This document shows, piece by piece, positions 1 through 6,030 of a stretch of DNA of 7,598 nt. Both the position numbers and the translations under genes were made by a program. The notes below the pieces were generated by a model. The model was not told the origin of the DNA. It saw only the letters and a list, made by a program, of their open reading frames with translations, and did not search any database. Every line of letters starts with the position of its first letter. Position 1 is the stretch's first letter. Source of the DNA: Clostridiales bacterium. Lineage in GTDB: Bacteria > Bacillota > Sulfobacillia > UBA995 > UBA9673. The stretch covers positions 1 to 7,598 of the forward strand of contig DPMO01000226.1 of the NCBI GenBank assembly GCA_003541445.1. The letters run 5' to 3'.

Positions 1-17
1 GCCCCCGGCAAAGAACA

Positions 18-47
18 GGGCCGTCTGCCCGGAACGGGAGACGGCCC
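18..47 (-). terminator. Hairpin terminator of the TPP riboswitch leader
   Basis: Read on the minus strand, a 9-bp perfect stem (GGGCCGTCT pairing with AGACGGCCC) encloses a 12-base loop that can add a few more pairs. It is followed by a moderately U-rich run, TGTTCTTT. It lies 23 bases downstream of the TPP aptamer, where a ligand-controlled transcription terminator is expected. The U tract is imperfect, so termination may be partial. I did not identify a convincing antiterminator pairing. A purine-rich GAGGAGGAC just upstream of the stem could alternatively be a ribosome binding site, but no start codon at suitable spacing stands out inside the window. Confidence 0.72.
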
Positions 48-70
48 AAAGTCCTCCTCATGTGGCTAGA

Positions 71-172
71 GCCTTCTCCCTCCGCCGGCATTACCCGGAT
101 CAGGTCATAAGGGTCGAGGGCTTGACGCGGGCCCTCCTCTCAGCCGGGCCTCCCCCGGCTCCCCTGAAAGGC
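71..172 (-). promoter_or_regulatory. TPP (thiamine pyrophosphate) riboswitch aptamer, with P3a stem
   Basis: On the minus strand the conserved TPP (THI box) elements occur in order. A P1 strand GCCTTTC (172-166) is followed by GGGGAGCC and then GGCTGAGA, which close P3 and J3-2. ACCC follows (P2 3' strand), then CCTGATCCGGGTAATG, CCGGCGGAGGGA, and the closing P1 strand GAAGGC ending at 71. CTGAGA and the CCTGAT…GGGTAATGCC…GC…AGGGA core are diagnostic of the family, which binds thiamine pyrophosphate and normally represses thiamine synthesis or transport genes. Between TGAGA and ACCC there is an additional hairpin, GAGGG (136-132) with CCCTC (120-116), matching the optional P3a stem seen in some family members. 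The controlled gene must be on the minus strand left of position 1; a thi-type gene or thiamine transporter is inferred, not seen. Confidence 0.95.
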
Positions 173-176
173 CTAG

Positions 177-216
177 GACTCGGTTTTTGTAGGTGCGAGC
201 CTTCCAAACCCGAGTC
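177..216. repeat. Inverted repeat overlapping the riboswitch promoter -10
   Basis: GACTCGG (177-183) and CCGAGTC (210-216) are exact inverted copies, and TTT/AAA next to them extends the symmetry with one bulged base. The arms are about 26 bases apart. The right arm covers most of the minus-strand -10 hexamer (213-218). Because the expected transcription start is near 206, only the left arm would lie in the RNA, so an operator for a DNA-binding protein fits better than an RNA hairpin. This could also be chance in GC-rich DNA. Confidence 0.4.
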
Positions 217-242
217 TACGGGTCTCTGCCCGGACTTGTCAA
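213..242 (-). promoter_or_regulatory. Sigma70-type promoter for the TPP-riboswitch transcript
   Basis: On the minus strand, TTGACA (242-237, a perfect -35 match) is followed by an 18-base spacer and TAGACT (218-213), which matches TATAAT at three or four positions including the key TA and final T. Transcription would start near 206, about 35 bases before the aptamer begins at 172. Position and direction fit the riboswitch well. The -35 lies inside the palindrome CTTGTCAAG (235-243), so on the plus strand the same bases read TTGTCA, a possible -35 for the opposite gene group. Confidence 0.7.
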
Positions 243-381
243 GCGCGGGCCGTGGGTTGTACGCTTACGAGGCATCGGCGGACGGCTCCCGCGGGAGAAC
301 AATCGGGGCGGCCCGCGCGTAGGGAAGAGGGACGACCGTTCCCTCGAGGACCAACTTTTCTATCAGGAGGTCTCTTACCAG
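243..381 (+). other. Palindrome-rich leader upstream of the HAD gene
   Basis: This gene-free stretch between the riboswitch promoter and the HAD start codon contains nested symmetry. GCGCGGGCC (243-251) is exactly complementary to GGCCCGCGC (310-318), and the 12-bp perfect palindrome CTCCCGCGGGAG (286-297) sits between them. A further pair, AGGGAA (321-326) with TTCCCT (339-344), can form a small hairpin. It ends with the ribosome binding site AGGAGG (365-370) of the next gene. I could not match it to a known riboswitch or T-box class. A weak plus-strand promoter is possible (TTGTCA at 236-241, then TACGCT at 260-265 with an 18-base spacer), but its -10 is poor. Confidence 0.4.
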
Positions 382-1266
382 GTGCGCCCTCGTCTATTCG
401 CTCTGGACATCGACCACACCCTGACCGGAGACGACCACCGCATCACCGGGCCGAACGTGGCGGCCGTGGCCCGGGCCCTTGAAGAGGGAGTGAAGGTCAC
501 TCTCATCACCGGGAGGCGCTATTCCTGGTCGGCGGCCATGTTCGCCGACGTCCTGGGCGTCACCGGGCCTCTGGGCTGCCACTACGGACGCCGCGTCGTC
601 GACCACCCTTCCGGTGAGGTCCTGGTCAGCCACCCTCTGCCTGAAGGGGCGCCCCGCGCCCTCATCGACGCGGCCCGGCCCTTCGATGACGCCCTCATCT
701 CGCTCTTCCTCGGAGACGACCTCATCTTCGAACAGCTTCCGCCGGGCTGGGAGGCGACGACCCTCCCGCAGTTCTCCGTCGGAGACCTCGACGCCGTCTG
801 CGCCGACCGCGACGGCGAGATCATCTCCGTCCACGTCTCGGGCCTGGAGAGGACGGACGTGGTGAAGGCCGTGGCCCAGGCCGGCCGGCGCCTCTTCCCG
901 GGCCTCCTGGACTTCTACTACTCCCCCTGGGCCGGCGACCCCGGGGGCCTTCTCACCGCCGTCTCGTCGGCGGCCGACAAGGGTACGGCCCTCATCGACA
1001 TCGCCCGGCGGCTCGGCGTCGACCCGTCGGAGACGGTGGCCATGGGCGACTCGGTGGCCGATGTGCCCATGCTCAGGGCGGCCGGGCTCGGTGTGGCCAT
1101 GCCCTGGGCGGCCGATGAGGTCCGGGCCGCGGCCGACCTCGTCGCCGAGGGCGGACCGGAGGACGCGGTGGCCAAGACCATCCACGCTCTCCTCGAAGGC
1201 GGGCTCGAAGACCGGAGCAAGGAACGAGACCAAGACGCACCGGAGGACGGACCGGGGAGCCCGTGA
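382..1266 (+). CDS. Cof-type HAD-superfamily hydrolase (probable phosphatase)
   Basis: This 294-residue protein carries the haloacid dehalogenase phosphatase motifs. Motif I is DIDHTLT (Asp9 nucleophile, Asp11 acid/base), motif II has Thr43 in LITGR, motif III is Lys200 in ADKG, and motif IV is GDSVADVPML (Asp223 and Asp227). The long segment between motifs II and III (about residues 65-190) is the C2-type cap of the Cof/YidA-like subfamily. These are cytoplasmic Mg-dependent phosphatases of sugar phosphates and other small phosphates; the substrate cannot be read from the sequence. In motif IV the usual Asn of GDxxND is Ala226. The GTG start is chosen because AGGAGG lies 11 bases upstream and motif I then falls at the very N terminus. 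The open frame runs upstream to 193 but that part resembles no domain. The charged tail (residues 275-294) overlaps the next gene's ribosome binding site, and the stop codon overlaps its ATG. Confidence 0.9.
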   Translation: MRPRLFALDIDHTLTGDDHRITGPNVAAVARALEEGVKVTLITGRRYSWSAAMFADVLGVTGPLGCHYGRRVVDHPSGEVLVSHPLPEGAPRALIDAARPFDDALISLFLGDDLIFEQLPPGWEATTLPQFSVGDLDAVCADRDGEIISVHVSGLERTDVVKAVAQAGRRLFPGLLDFYYSPWAGDPGGLLTAVSSAADKGTALIDIARRLGVDPSETVAMGDSVADVPMLRAAGLGVAMPWAADEVRAAADLVAEGGPEDAVAKTIHALLEGGLEDRSKERDQDAPEDGPGSP

Positions 1267-1883
1267 TGGACCAGTGGAAGTTCGATAAGCGCATCTTCTC
1301 TCTCCGCTCCTTCCTGGGGGCCGTCGGGGAGATGGTCCGGTGTCACCGCGAGGTCCGGGAGGCCGTCAAGGCGGGACGGGTCGACAAGGCCTTCGCCGAG
1401 CGCATCATGCTCGCCGTGACCCGAGTCAACGGCTGCCGGTACTGCACCTACGCTCACAGCCGTGCGGCCCTCCGAGAAGGCGTTTCCCAGGAGGAGCTGA
1501 ATAGGCTCATGGCGGGCGATTTCAAGGCCGTGCCGCAGGACCAGGTGGTGGCCCTCCACTTCGCCCAGCACTACGCGGAGACCGAGGGCCGGACGGACCC
1601 TGAAGCACGGCGGACCCTTGTCGAGACGTACGGCGAGGACAAGGCCCGCGACATCCTCACGTACATCCGGCTCATCACCGTAGGGAACCTCTACGGGAAC
1701 ACCTTCGACGCTCTCCTCAGCCGGTTTGCCGGACGACCCGCGCCAGGGAGCAACCCTTTCAGTGAGGTCGCCGTGGTCCTGCTCGGCGCGGCCGGCTCGG
1801 TGCTGGCGCTGGCGGTCGTCCCGTTGGTCAAGTTGGCGGGTGCGCTGCGGAGCTGGTGTCGAGACCCCCGACGTGGAGCCTGA
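1266..1883 (+). CDS. Carboxymuconolactone decarboxylase/AhpD-like protein with C-terminal hydrophobic helix
   Basis: This 205-residue protein has the AhpD core: Glu45, then a helix leading to NGCRYCTYAHSRAALREG, with Cys57 and Cys60 as the CxxC redox pair and His64 behind it. Family members are all-helical proteins that act as peroxidase partners or disulfide reductases, or as decarboxylases when the cysteines are absent. With CxxC present, a redox role is the better guess. Residues 85-155 form the remaining helices. Unusually, residues 167-194 are a long apolar stretch followed by a basic end (RSWCRDPRRGA), which looks like a C-terminal membrane anchor. The ATG at 1266 overlaps the HAD stop codon (TGATG) and has GGGGAG six bases upstream, so translation is coupled to the HAD gene. 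A GTG three bases earlier is an alternative start. The true substrate is unknown. Confidence 0.88.
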   Translation: MDQWKFDKRIFSLRSFLGAVGEMVRCHREVREAVKAGRVDKAFAERIMLAVTRVNGCRYCTYAHSRAALREGVSQEELNRLMAGDFKAVPQDQVVALHFAQHYAETEGRTDPEARRTLVETYGEDKARDILTYIRLITVGNLYGNTFDALLSRFAGRPAPGSNPFSEVAVVLLGAAGSVLALAVVPLVKLAGALRSWCRDPRRGA

Positions 1884-1984
1884 AGCACGGCCTGCGTGTC
1901 CCCTGGAGGATTCGGGCCGCCCGTCCCAGAAACTGGCCGGTGGTCCGCTGTGTCGGCGAGGAGAGGAAAGGAGGCCGAGGGACC

Positions 1985-3757
1985 ATGGGACGGCGGTTCT
2001 TCCTGACGGCGGCCCTGCTCCTGGCGGTAGTGCTGGCAGCGGCCTCGGCGAACGGCTGTCGCGCGGAGTCCGGTGACGAGACCTCCGGCGTGGACGGCGA
2101 AGAGCCCGCCGGGCCCGCTGTCGTGAGCGCCTCCTTGAGCCAGACCAGGGGGACGTCCACCCCGGTGGCCGCCGGTGCAGAGGTGGTGGTCGGGACCCGC
2201 TACGTGGTCTTCCGTGCCGTCCTCGACACGGAGGTCCCTCCGGAGTGGTGGGACGACCACCTGACCGTGACCGGCGTCGACCGCTCCGCCTTCTCCGGCA
2301 GCTTCGACGGTGGCGCGGTCCTCCTCGAGTTCTGGGAGGGTCCCCCTGGAGAGCGCGTGACGGTCACCCTCGACTCCGTGGTGCTCCCCGGCGGGGAAGT
2401 CGGCTCCTACGAGGTGGCGTTCGTCAGGGTCGAGGAACCGTCGGCCGCAGTGGAAGTCCGGGAGGACGAGACCTGGCGCCAGGTCGTCCCGGGTGAGTTC
2501 CTGACGAGAAGGCCGCTCGAGTTCCGGGTCTCGTTCACCCGGGAGATGGACCGGGAGGCCGTCGAGGCGGTCCTCCGCGCGGCCGGGGCCAAGGAGATTG
2601 CCTGGACGAGCGCCGAGGAAGAGGAAGGGGAAGGGGATGAGGACGGCGGCGTGGCCGTGACCTTCACCATCCCCAGCCCGCCGCCGGCGGTCGACTTCGA
2701 CCGGCTGACCGGGGTGCGGGACACCTTCGGCCTGCCCCTCGAGGGAGGCCTCCCGGTGGTGTTCGCCGGCGAACCGCCCCGCCTGTACTCCTTCGACCCC
2801 GCCTCGGGGGACGAACGGCCGCTCTGCGCCCTCATGGCCGACATCTCGGACGCGGCCATAAGCCCGGACGGGCGGCACCTCCTGGTGACCGCGTTCGACC
2901 GGACGAGTCTCGAATACGCCCTCTTGTCGTGGGTGGTCGAGGTCGAGACCGGACGGCTCGTGCCCCTCAGCGGATGGGGCTGGTGGGGATGGGTCGATGC
3001 GGGACACCTCCTCAGGCTCGGCGAGGACCACTACGAGGTCACCGACCTCACCGGCCGCGTGCTCCACCGCGGGAGCCTGCCGACCGGATGGCGCGCGGCG
3101 TCGCTGTCCCCCGACGGCCGCACCCTCGCCGTCCTGGTGGGAGACTGGACAGGCTACCCGGACATCCCGGGCTACCTGGTGAGCCACGACCTTGTGCTCA
3201 CGGACCTCGTGTCGGGGACGCAGAAGGTCATCGAGGACCTCGTACGGATATACTCGCCCCCGACCGAGGGCTACGTCTTCAGCATCCCGGCCTGGTCACC
3301 CGATGGCACCCGTCTGGCGGCGGTGAGCGACAGCGAGTCGGAGAGCGTCATCGTCCTCGTCGACCTCGCGACAGGTTCCGTCACCCTTCCGGCGACCCTG
3401 GCAGGCCCGGCCGCCTCGCACGACCACTTCTCGTGGTCCCCGGACGGCCGCTTCTGGCTCTCCGGAGACCTCCTCATCGAGACGGCGGGGGGCGGAGCCT
3501 CGGCAGCCGCTCCGGTCGCCGGGCGCGGCCGGCCCTATTGGAGCCCTGACGGCACCTGGCTGGCGCGCAGTGACGACGCCATGAACTGGGGGCAGACGAG
3601 GGTGGCAGCCGTCGGCGGCGCGCCGGGCCCGACAGCCCCCGCGCCTCCTGAACACTTCCTCGGCACGACCCTGCCCTGCGGTTGGGACGCCCAGGGCCTC
3701 TTCTACTTCATCCGGTGGGAGGCGGCCGACTACCGCTACACGCCCGGACTGCCGTAG
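1985..3757 (+). CDS. Probable lipoprotein with SbsA-like Ig region and PD40/TolB-type beta-propeller
   Basis: This 590-residue protein starts with an export signal: basic MGRR, an apolar core to about residue 20, then SANGC. Cys25 is a possible lipidation site, but the lipobox (A-N-G-C) is imperfect, so plain secretion is also possible. Residues 45-155 look beta-rich and unassigned. Residues 172-230 contain an SbsA-type Ig-like pattern (LEFRVSFTREMDREAV) interrupted by an acidic run at 210-221. Residues 265-590 hold five SPDG repeats (at about 293, 375, 438, 486 and 520), the signature of PD40/TolB-like propeller blades. Such domains mediate binding rather than catalysis. The start has AAAGGAGG (1967-1974) ten bases upstream. 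The gene follows the AhpD-like gene after 101 bases, in which I see no terminator or clear promoter, so read-through is likely. The exact role and ligand are not recognisable. Confidence 0.85.
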   Translation: MGRRFFLTAALLLAVVLAAASANGCRAESGDETSGVDGEEPAGPAVVSASLSQTRGTSTPVAAGAEVVVGTRYVVFRAVLDTEVPPEWWDDHLTVTGVDRSAFSGSFDGGAVLLEFWEGPPGERVTVTLDSVVLPGGEVGSYEVAFVRVEEPSAAVEVREDETWRQVVPGEFLTRRPLEFRVSFTREMDREAVEAVLRAAGAKEIAWTSAEEEEGEGDEDGGVAVTFTIPSPPPAVDFDRLTGVRDTFGLPLEGGLPVVFAGEPPRLYSFDPASGDERPLCALMADISDAAISPDGRHLLVTAFDRTSLEYALLSWVVEVETGRLVPLSGWGWWGWVDAGHLLRLGEDHYEVTDLTGRVLHRGSLPTGWRAASLSPDGRTLAVLVGDWTGYPDIPGYLVSHDLVLTDLVSGTQKVIEDLVRIYSPPTEGYVFSIPAWSPDGTRLAAVSDSESESVIVLVDLATGSVTLPATLAGPAASHDHFSWSPDGRFWLSGDLLIETAGGGASAAAPVAGRGRPYWSPDGTWLARSDDAMNWGQTRVAAVGGAPGPTAPAPPEHFLGTTLPCGWDAQGLFYFIRWEAADYRYTPGLP

Positions 3758-3801
3758 CAGGCCGCCGCAGGAAGCGTAAGAGGCGGAAGCGGGCGGGAGT
3801 C

Positions 3802-4395
3802 CTACACGAGCTGCCGGCGGCCGGACAGGTAGGCGCGGGCGTCCGGCCAATGCTTGACGGCGATGACGAAGCCGAGGACGGCGCCGGCCGCAAGCCACAT
3901 GAGGTCCCCTCCGCCACGGGCAAGCCACAGGATGAGAGGAAGGAACAGGGCCGCGACCCCTGTGCCGAAGTTGGTGTCCCGGCTGATGAGGGATGCCGCC
4001 AGGATGGCCCCGGCGAAGTAGAGCGGGACCGCCCAGTTCAGGAGAAGGAAGGCTCCGAGCGTGGCGCCGAGCCCCTTGCCGCCCTTGAAGCCGAGAAAGA
4101 GCATGAAGTTGTGCCCGGTGACCACGGCCACCGCCGCCCAGAGGGCCGTGTAGGCCCAGCCCCCGTAGGCCGAGGCGAGATGGACGGCCAAGAGGCCCTT
4201 GCCCACGTCGAGGACGCCCGTGGCCACCCCCGCCGCCCGGCCCACGTTGCGGAAGGCGTTCATCCCTCCCACGTTGCCGCTGCCGACGGTCCGGATGTCG
4301 CGCCCGCCCCCCAGGTACTTCGCGGCCAGGAAGGCCGACGGGAAGGAACCGATGAGATAGGCGAGGGTGATGAGGGCGATGTCGCCCAGGGTCAC
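3802..4395 (-). CDS. plsY: Glycerol-3-phosphate acyltransferase PlsY (divergent)
   Basis: PlsY transfers an acyl group from acyl-phosphate to glycerol-3-phosphate, giving lysophosphatidic acid at the inner membrane, the first step of phospholipid synthesis. The 197-residue length is typical, with several apolar helices (about residues 5-25, 55-75, 80-97, 110-137, 145-158 and 165-181). Motif 1 is GSGNVGGMN (38-46), where GSGNxGATN is usual. Motif 2 is GHNFMLFLGFKGGKG (94-108), where Met replaces the usual Pro. The third motif region reads KHWPDARAYLSG (181-192), weaker than the usual HRxNIxRLxxG. The GTG at 4395 is preferred because GAAGGGG lies nine bases upstream. A TTG at 4404 gives three more residues but touches the purine run. 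It follows purD by 36 bases on the same strand, so co-transcription is likely. Only 44 bases separate it from the convergent lipoprotein gene, with no clear terminator. Confidence 0.92.
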   Translation of the reverse strand: MTLGDIALITLAYLIGSFPSAFLAAKYLGGGRDIRTVGSGNVGGMNAFRNVGRAAGVATGVLDVGKGLLAVHLASAYGGWAYTALWAAVAVVTGHNFMLFLGFKGGKGLGATLGAFLLLNWAVPLYFAGAILAASLISRDTNFGTGVAALFLPLILWLARGGGDLMWLAAGAVLGFVIAVKHWPDARAYLSGRRQLV

Positions 4396-4431
4396 GAGAA
4401 CCAACCCCTTCGTTTCTTCGCTTCGCTGTGT

Positions 4432-5853
4432 CTATTCCGGCCTGTCCGCGGGACCCGGCGGCCGGCGGCCGCGTGCCCCGAGGGGCGCGGCGGCGATGTC
4501 CGACCTGTGGTGGGCCCCTTCGAAACGGATGAGGGCGACGGCCGCGTAGGCCCGGTCGACGGCCTCGGCGAGGGTCGGGGCCGTGGCGACCACGTTGAGG
4601 ACGCGCCCACCGGCCGTCTCCACGCCGGGCGGGCCGGAGGCGGCCGGCCTCGTCCCCGCGTGGAAGACCTTGACCCCGGGGCAGGCCGCGGCCGCCTCAA
4701 GCCCCGTGATGGGCTTGCCGGTCTCATAACGACCCGGGTAGCCCGCGGAGGCCATGACGACACAGACGGCCGCCCCGCCCGAGACCGAGAGGCGGAGGGA
4801 ACCGGGCCGGGCCGCAGACGAGGCCGCGGCCGTAGCGGCACCGGGACCTTCGAGCCCCTCGCCCGAGGCCACCGCCCGCATCAGCTCCACCAGGTCGTCC
4901 TCGACAAGGGGCAGGACGACCTGTGTCTCCGGGTCGCCGAAGCGGCAGTTGAACTCCAGGACCCTCGGGCCCTCGGGGGTGAGCATGAGGCCCGCGTAGA
5001 GGACTCCCCGGTAGGGCGCCCCCTCGGCGGCGAGGCCGCGAACCGCCGGCAGGAGGACGTGTTCGACCACGAAGGTCTCCTCCTCCGGCCCGAGCACGGG
5101 CGCCGGGCAGTACGCCCCCATGCCCCCCGTGTTAGGGCCCCGGTCCCCGTCGAAGACGCGCTTGTAGTCCTGGGCCGGCGGGAAGAGCCGGACCGTCTCC
5201 CCGTCGGTGAGGGCAAGGACCGAGACCTCCTGCCCCTCCAGACACTCCTCCACGACCACACGGCGGCCCGCCTCGCCGAAGACTTTCTCCTCCATGGCCG
5301 CGCGGACGGCGGCCTCGGCCGTCTCACGGTCCCTGGCGACGGTCACGCCCTTGCCGGCGGCCAGGCCGTCGGCCTTCACCACGACGGGCGTCCCGAAGCG
5401 GGCCACAGCCCGGAGCGCGGCCCCGGGAGTCTCGGCCACCTCGAAGCGGGCGGTGGGGATGCGATGCCTGACCATGAAGTCCTTGGCAAAGGCCTTACTG
5501 CTCTCAAGGCGCGCCGCGGCGGCCGTGGGACCGAAGAGGAGAAGGCCCGCCTCGGAGAAGACGTCGGCGATGCCGGCCGCGAGCGGTCCCTCGGGGCCCA
5601 CCACCGTCAGGTCCACTCCAAGACGCCGGGCCAGCGCGAGGGCCGCACCGGGGTCGGCGGGGCTGAAGGGCCGGCCCTCGGGGGTGGTGTCCACGTTGGT
5701 GACGCGGGGCTCCAGAGCCGTGCCGGCGTTCCCGGGGGCACAGAAGACCTGCGAGACCCATGGGCTCCGGGCGATCTTCCAGGCGAGGGCGTGCTCCCTT
5801 CCCCCGCCGCCGAGGACAAGGACCTTCAGACCCTTCCGCAATGCCGTTCCCAC
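4432..5853 (-). CDS. purD: Phosphoribosylamine--glycine ligase (GAR synthetase)
   Basis: PurD joins 5-phosphoribosylamine and glycine using ATP, the second step of purine synthesis, in the cytoplasm. The N domain begins VLVLGGGGREHALAW (residues 11-25). The ATP-grasp B domain shows VVVKADGLAAGKGVTVA (157-173), and QDYKRVFDGDRGPNTGGMGAY follows at 228-248. The metal-binding Glu300 and Asn302 lie in LEFNCRFGDPETQ. The C domain ends with EGAHHRSDIA. At 473 residues it is longer than the usual 420-430. The excess is an Ala/Gly/Ser-rich stretch (about 335-352) inside the C-terminal half and an Arg/Pro-rich tail (457-473). The GTG at 5853 is chosen because GGGAGG lies nine bases upstream. A TTG at 5841 preceded by GAGGTGGGA is a real alternative and would remove four residues. 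It is the first gene of a likely purD-plsY unit, with no other purine genes nearby in the window. Confidence 0.95.
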   Translation of the reverse strand: MGTALRKGLKVLVLGGGGREHALAWKIARSPWVSQVFCAPGNAGTALEPRVTNVDTTPEGRPFSPADPGAALALARRLGVDLTVVGPEGPLAAGIADVFSEAGLLLFGPTAAAARLESSKAFAKDFMVRHRIPTARFEVAETPGAALRAVARFGTPVVVKADGLAAGKGVTVARDRETAEAAVRAAMEEKVFGEAGRRVVVEECLEGQEVSVLALTDGETVRLFPPAQDYKRVFDGDRGPNTGGMGAYCPAPVLGPEEETFVVEHVLLPAVRGLAAEGAPYRGVLYAGLMLTPEGPRVLEFNCRFGDPETQVVLPLVEDDLVELMRAVASGEGLEGPGAATAAASSAARPGSLRLSVSGGAAVCVVMASAGYPGRYETGKPITGLEAAAACPGVKVFHAGTRPAASGPPGVETAGGRVLNVVATAPTLAEAVDRAYAAVALIRFEGAHHRSDIAAAPLGARGRRPPGPADRPE

Positions 5854-5887
5854 CTCACGCAACCTCCCGCACCGTACGGTCGCCCTC

Positions 5888-5916
5888 TTGACTTCTCGGG
5901 ACGCGGGCGCCATACC
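5888..5916 (+). promoter_or_regulatory. Candidate promoter for the ThDP-enzyme gene
   Basis: TTGACT (5888-5893) matches five of six -35 positions. With a 17-base spacer it is followed by CATACC (5911-5916), a weak -10. Transcription would start near 5923 and give a leader of about 108 bases before the ATG at 6031. The leader contains the short symmetric element GGAAAGTTTCC (5988-5998). No known riboswitch is recognisable in it. Confidence 0.45.
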
Positions 5917-5945
5917 TTGTGACCCGTGCCTGCCTGTGCCGTCAA
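5916..5945 (-). promoter_or_regulatory. Candidate promoter for purD-plsY
   Basis: On the minus strand TTGACG (5945-5940) is a five-of-six -35 match. An 18-base spacer leads to CACAAG (5921-5916), a poor -10. The start point would lie near 5909, about 56 bases before the purD GTG. It faces the plus-strand promoter, and the two -35 boxes are part of an exact inverted repeat, CTCTTGAC (5885-5892) and GTCAAGAG (5941-5948). The weak -10 keeps confidence low. Confidence 0.33.
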
Positions 5946-6030
5946 GAGCCGTCACGCGCGGGTGGAGCAGGATTCGGAGCCTTTGTCGGAAAGTTTCCCC
6001 AAAACCCCTCCGCAGGAGAGGTGTGCGGCG

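Noticed and set aside
193..381. Upstream extension of the HAD protein by 63 residues
   Set aside because: The extension has no domain, begins inside the riboswitch promoter region and has no good ribosome binding site, whereas GTG at 382 has AGGAGG and puts motif I at the N terminus as usual.
394..1233. Minus-strand open frame of 279 codons
   Set aside because: It is the shadow of the HAD gene; codon bias and motifs support the plus-strand frame.
1599..1891. Direct repeat CCTGAAGCACGGC near 1599 and 1879
   Set aside because: A single 13-base match in a GC-biased 7.6-kb sequence is expected by chance, and no third copy or flanking symmetry was seen.
1691..3187. Minus-strand open frame of 498 codons
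   Set aside because: It is antisense to the AhpD-like and propeller genes, whose frames have recognisable motifs. Its translation is His/Gly/Arg/Pro-rich with no domain.
3758..3801. Possible bidirectional terminator between the convergent lipoprotein and plsY genes
   Set aside because: Only a 5-bp CCGCC/GGCGG pairing with a long loop and no T tract can be drawn.
3682..5922. Plus-strand open frame of 746 codons antisense to plsY and purD
   Set aside because: It lies opposite two clearly recognised genes, has a low-complexity Gly/Arg/Pro-rich translation with no domain, and is the kind of long chance frame expected in GC-rich coding DNA.
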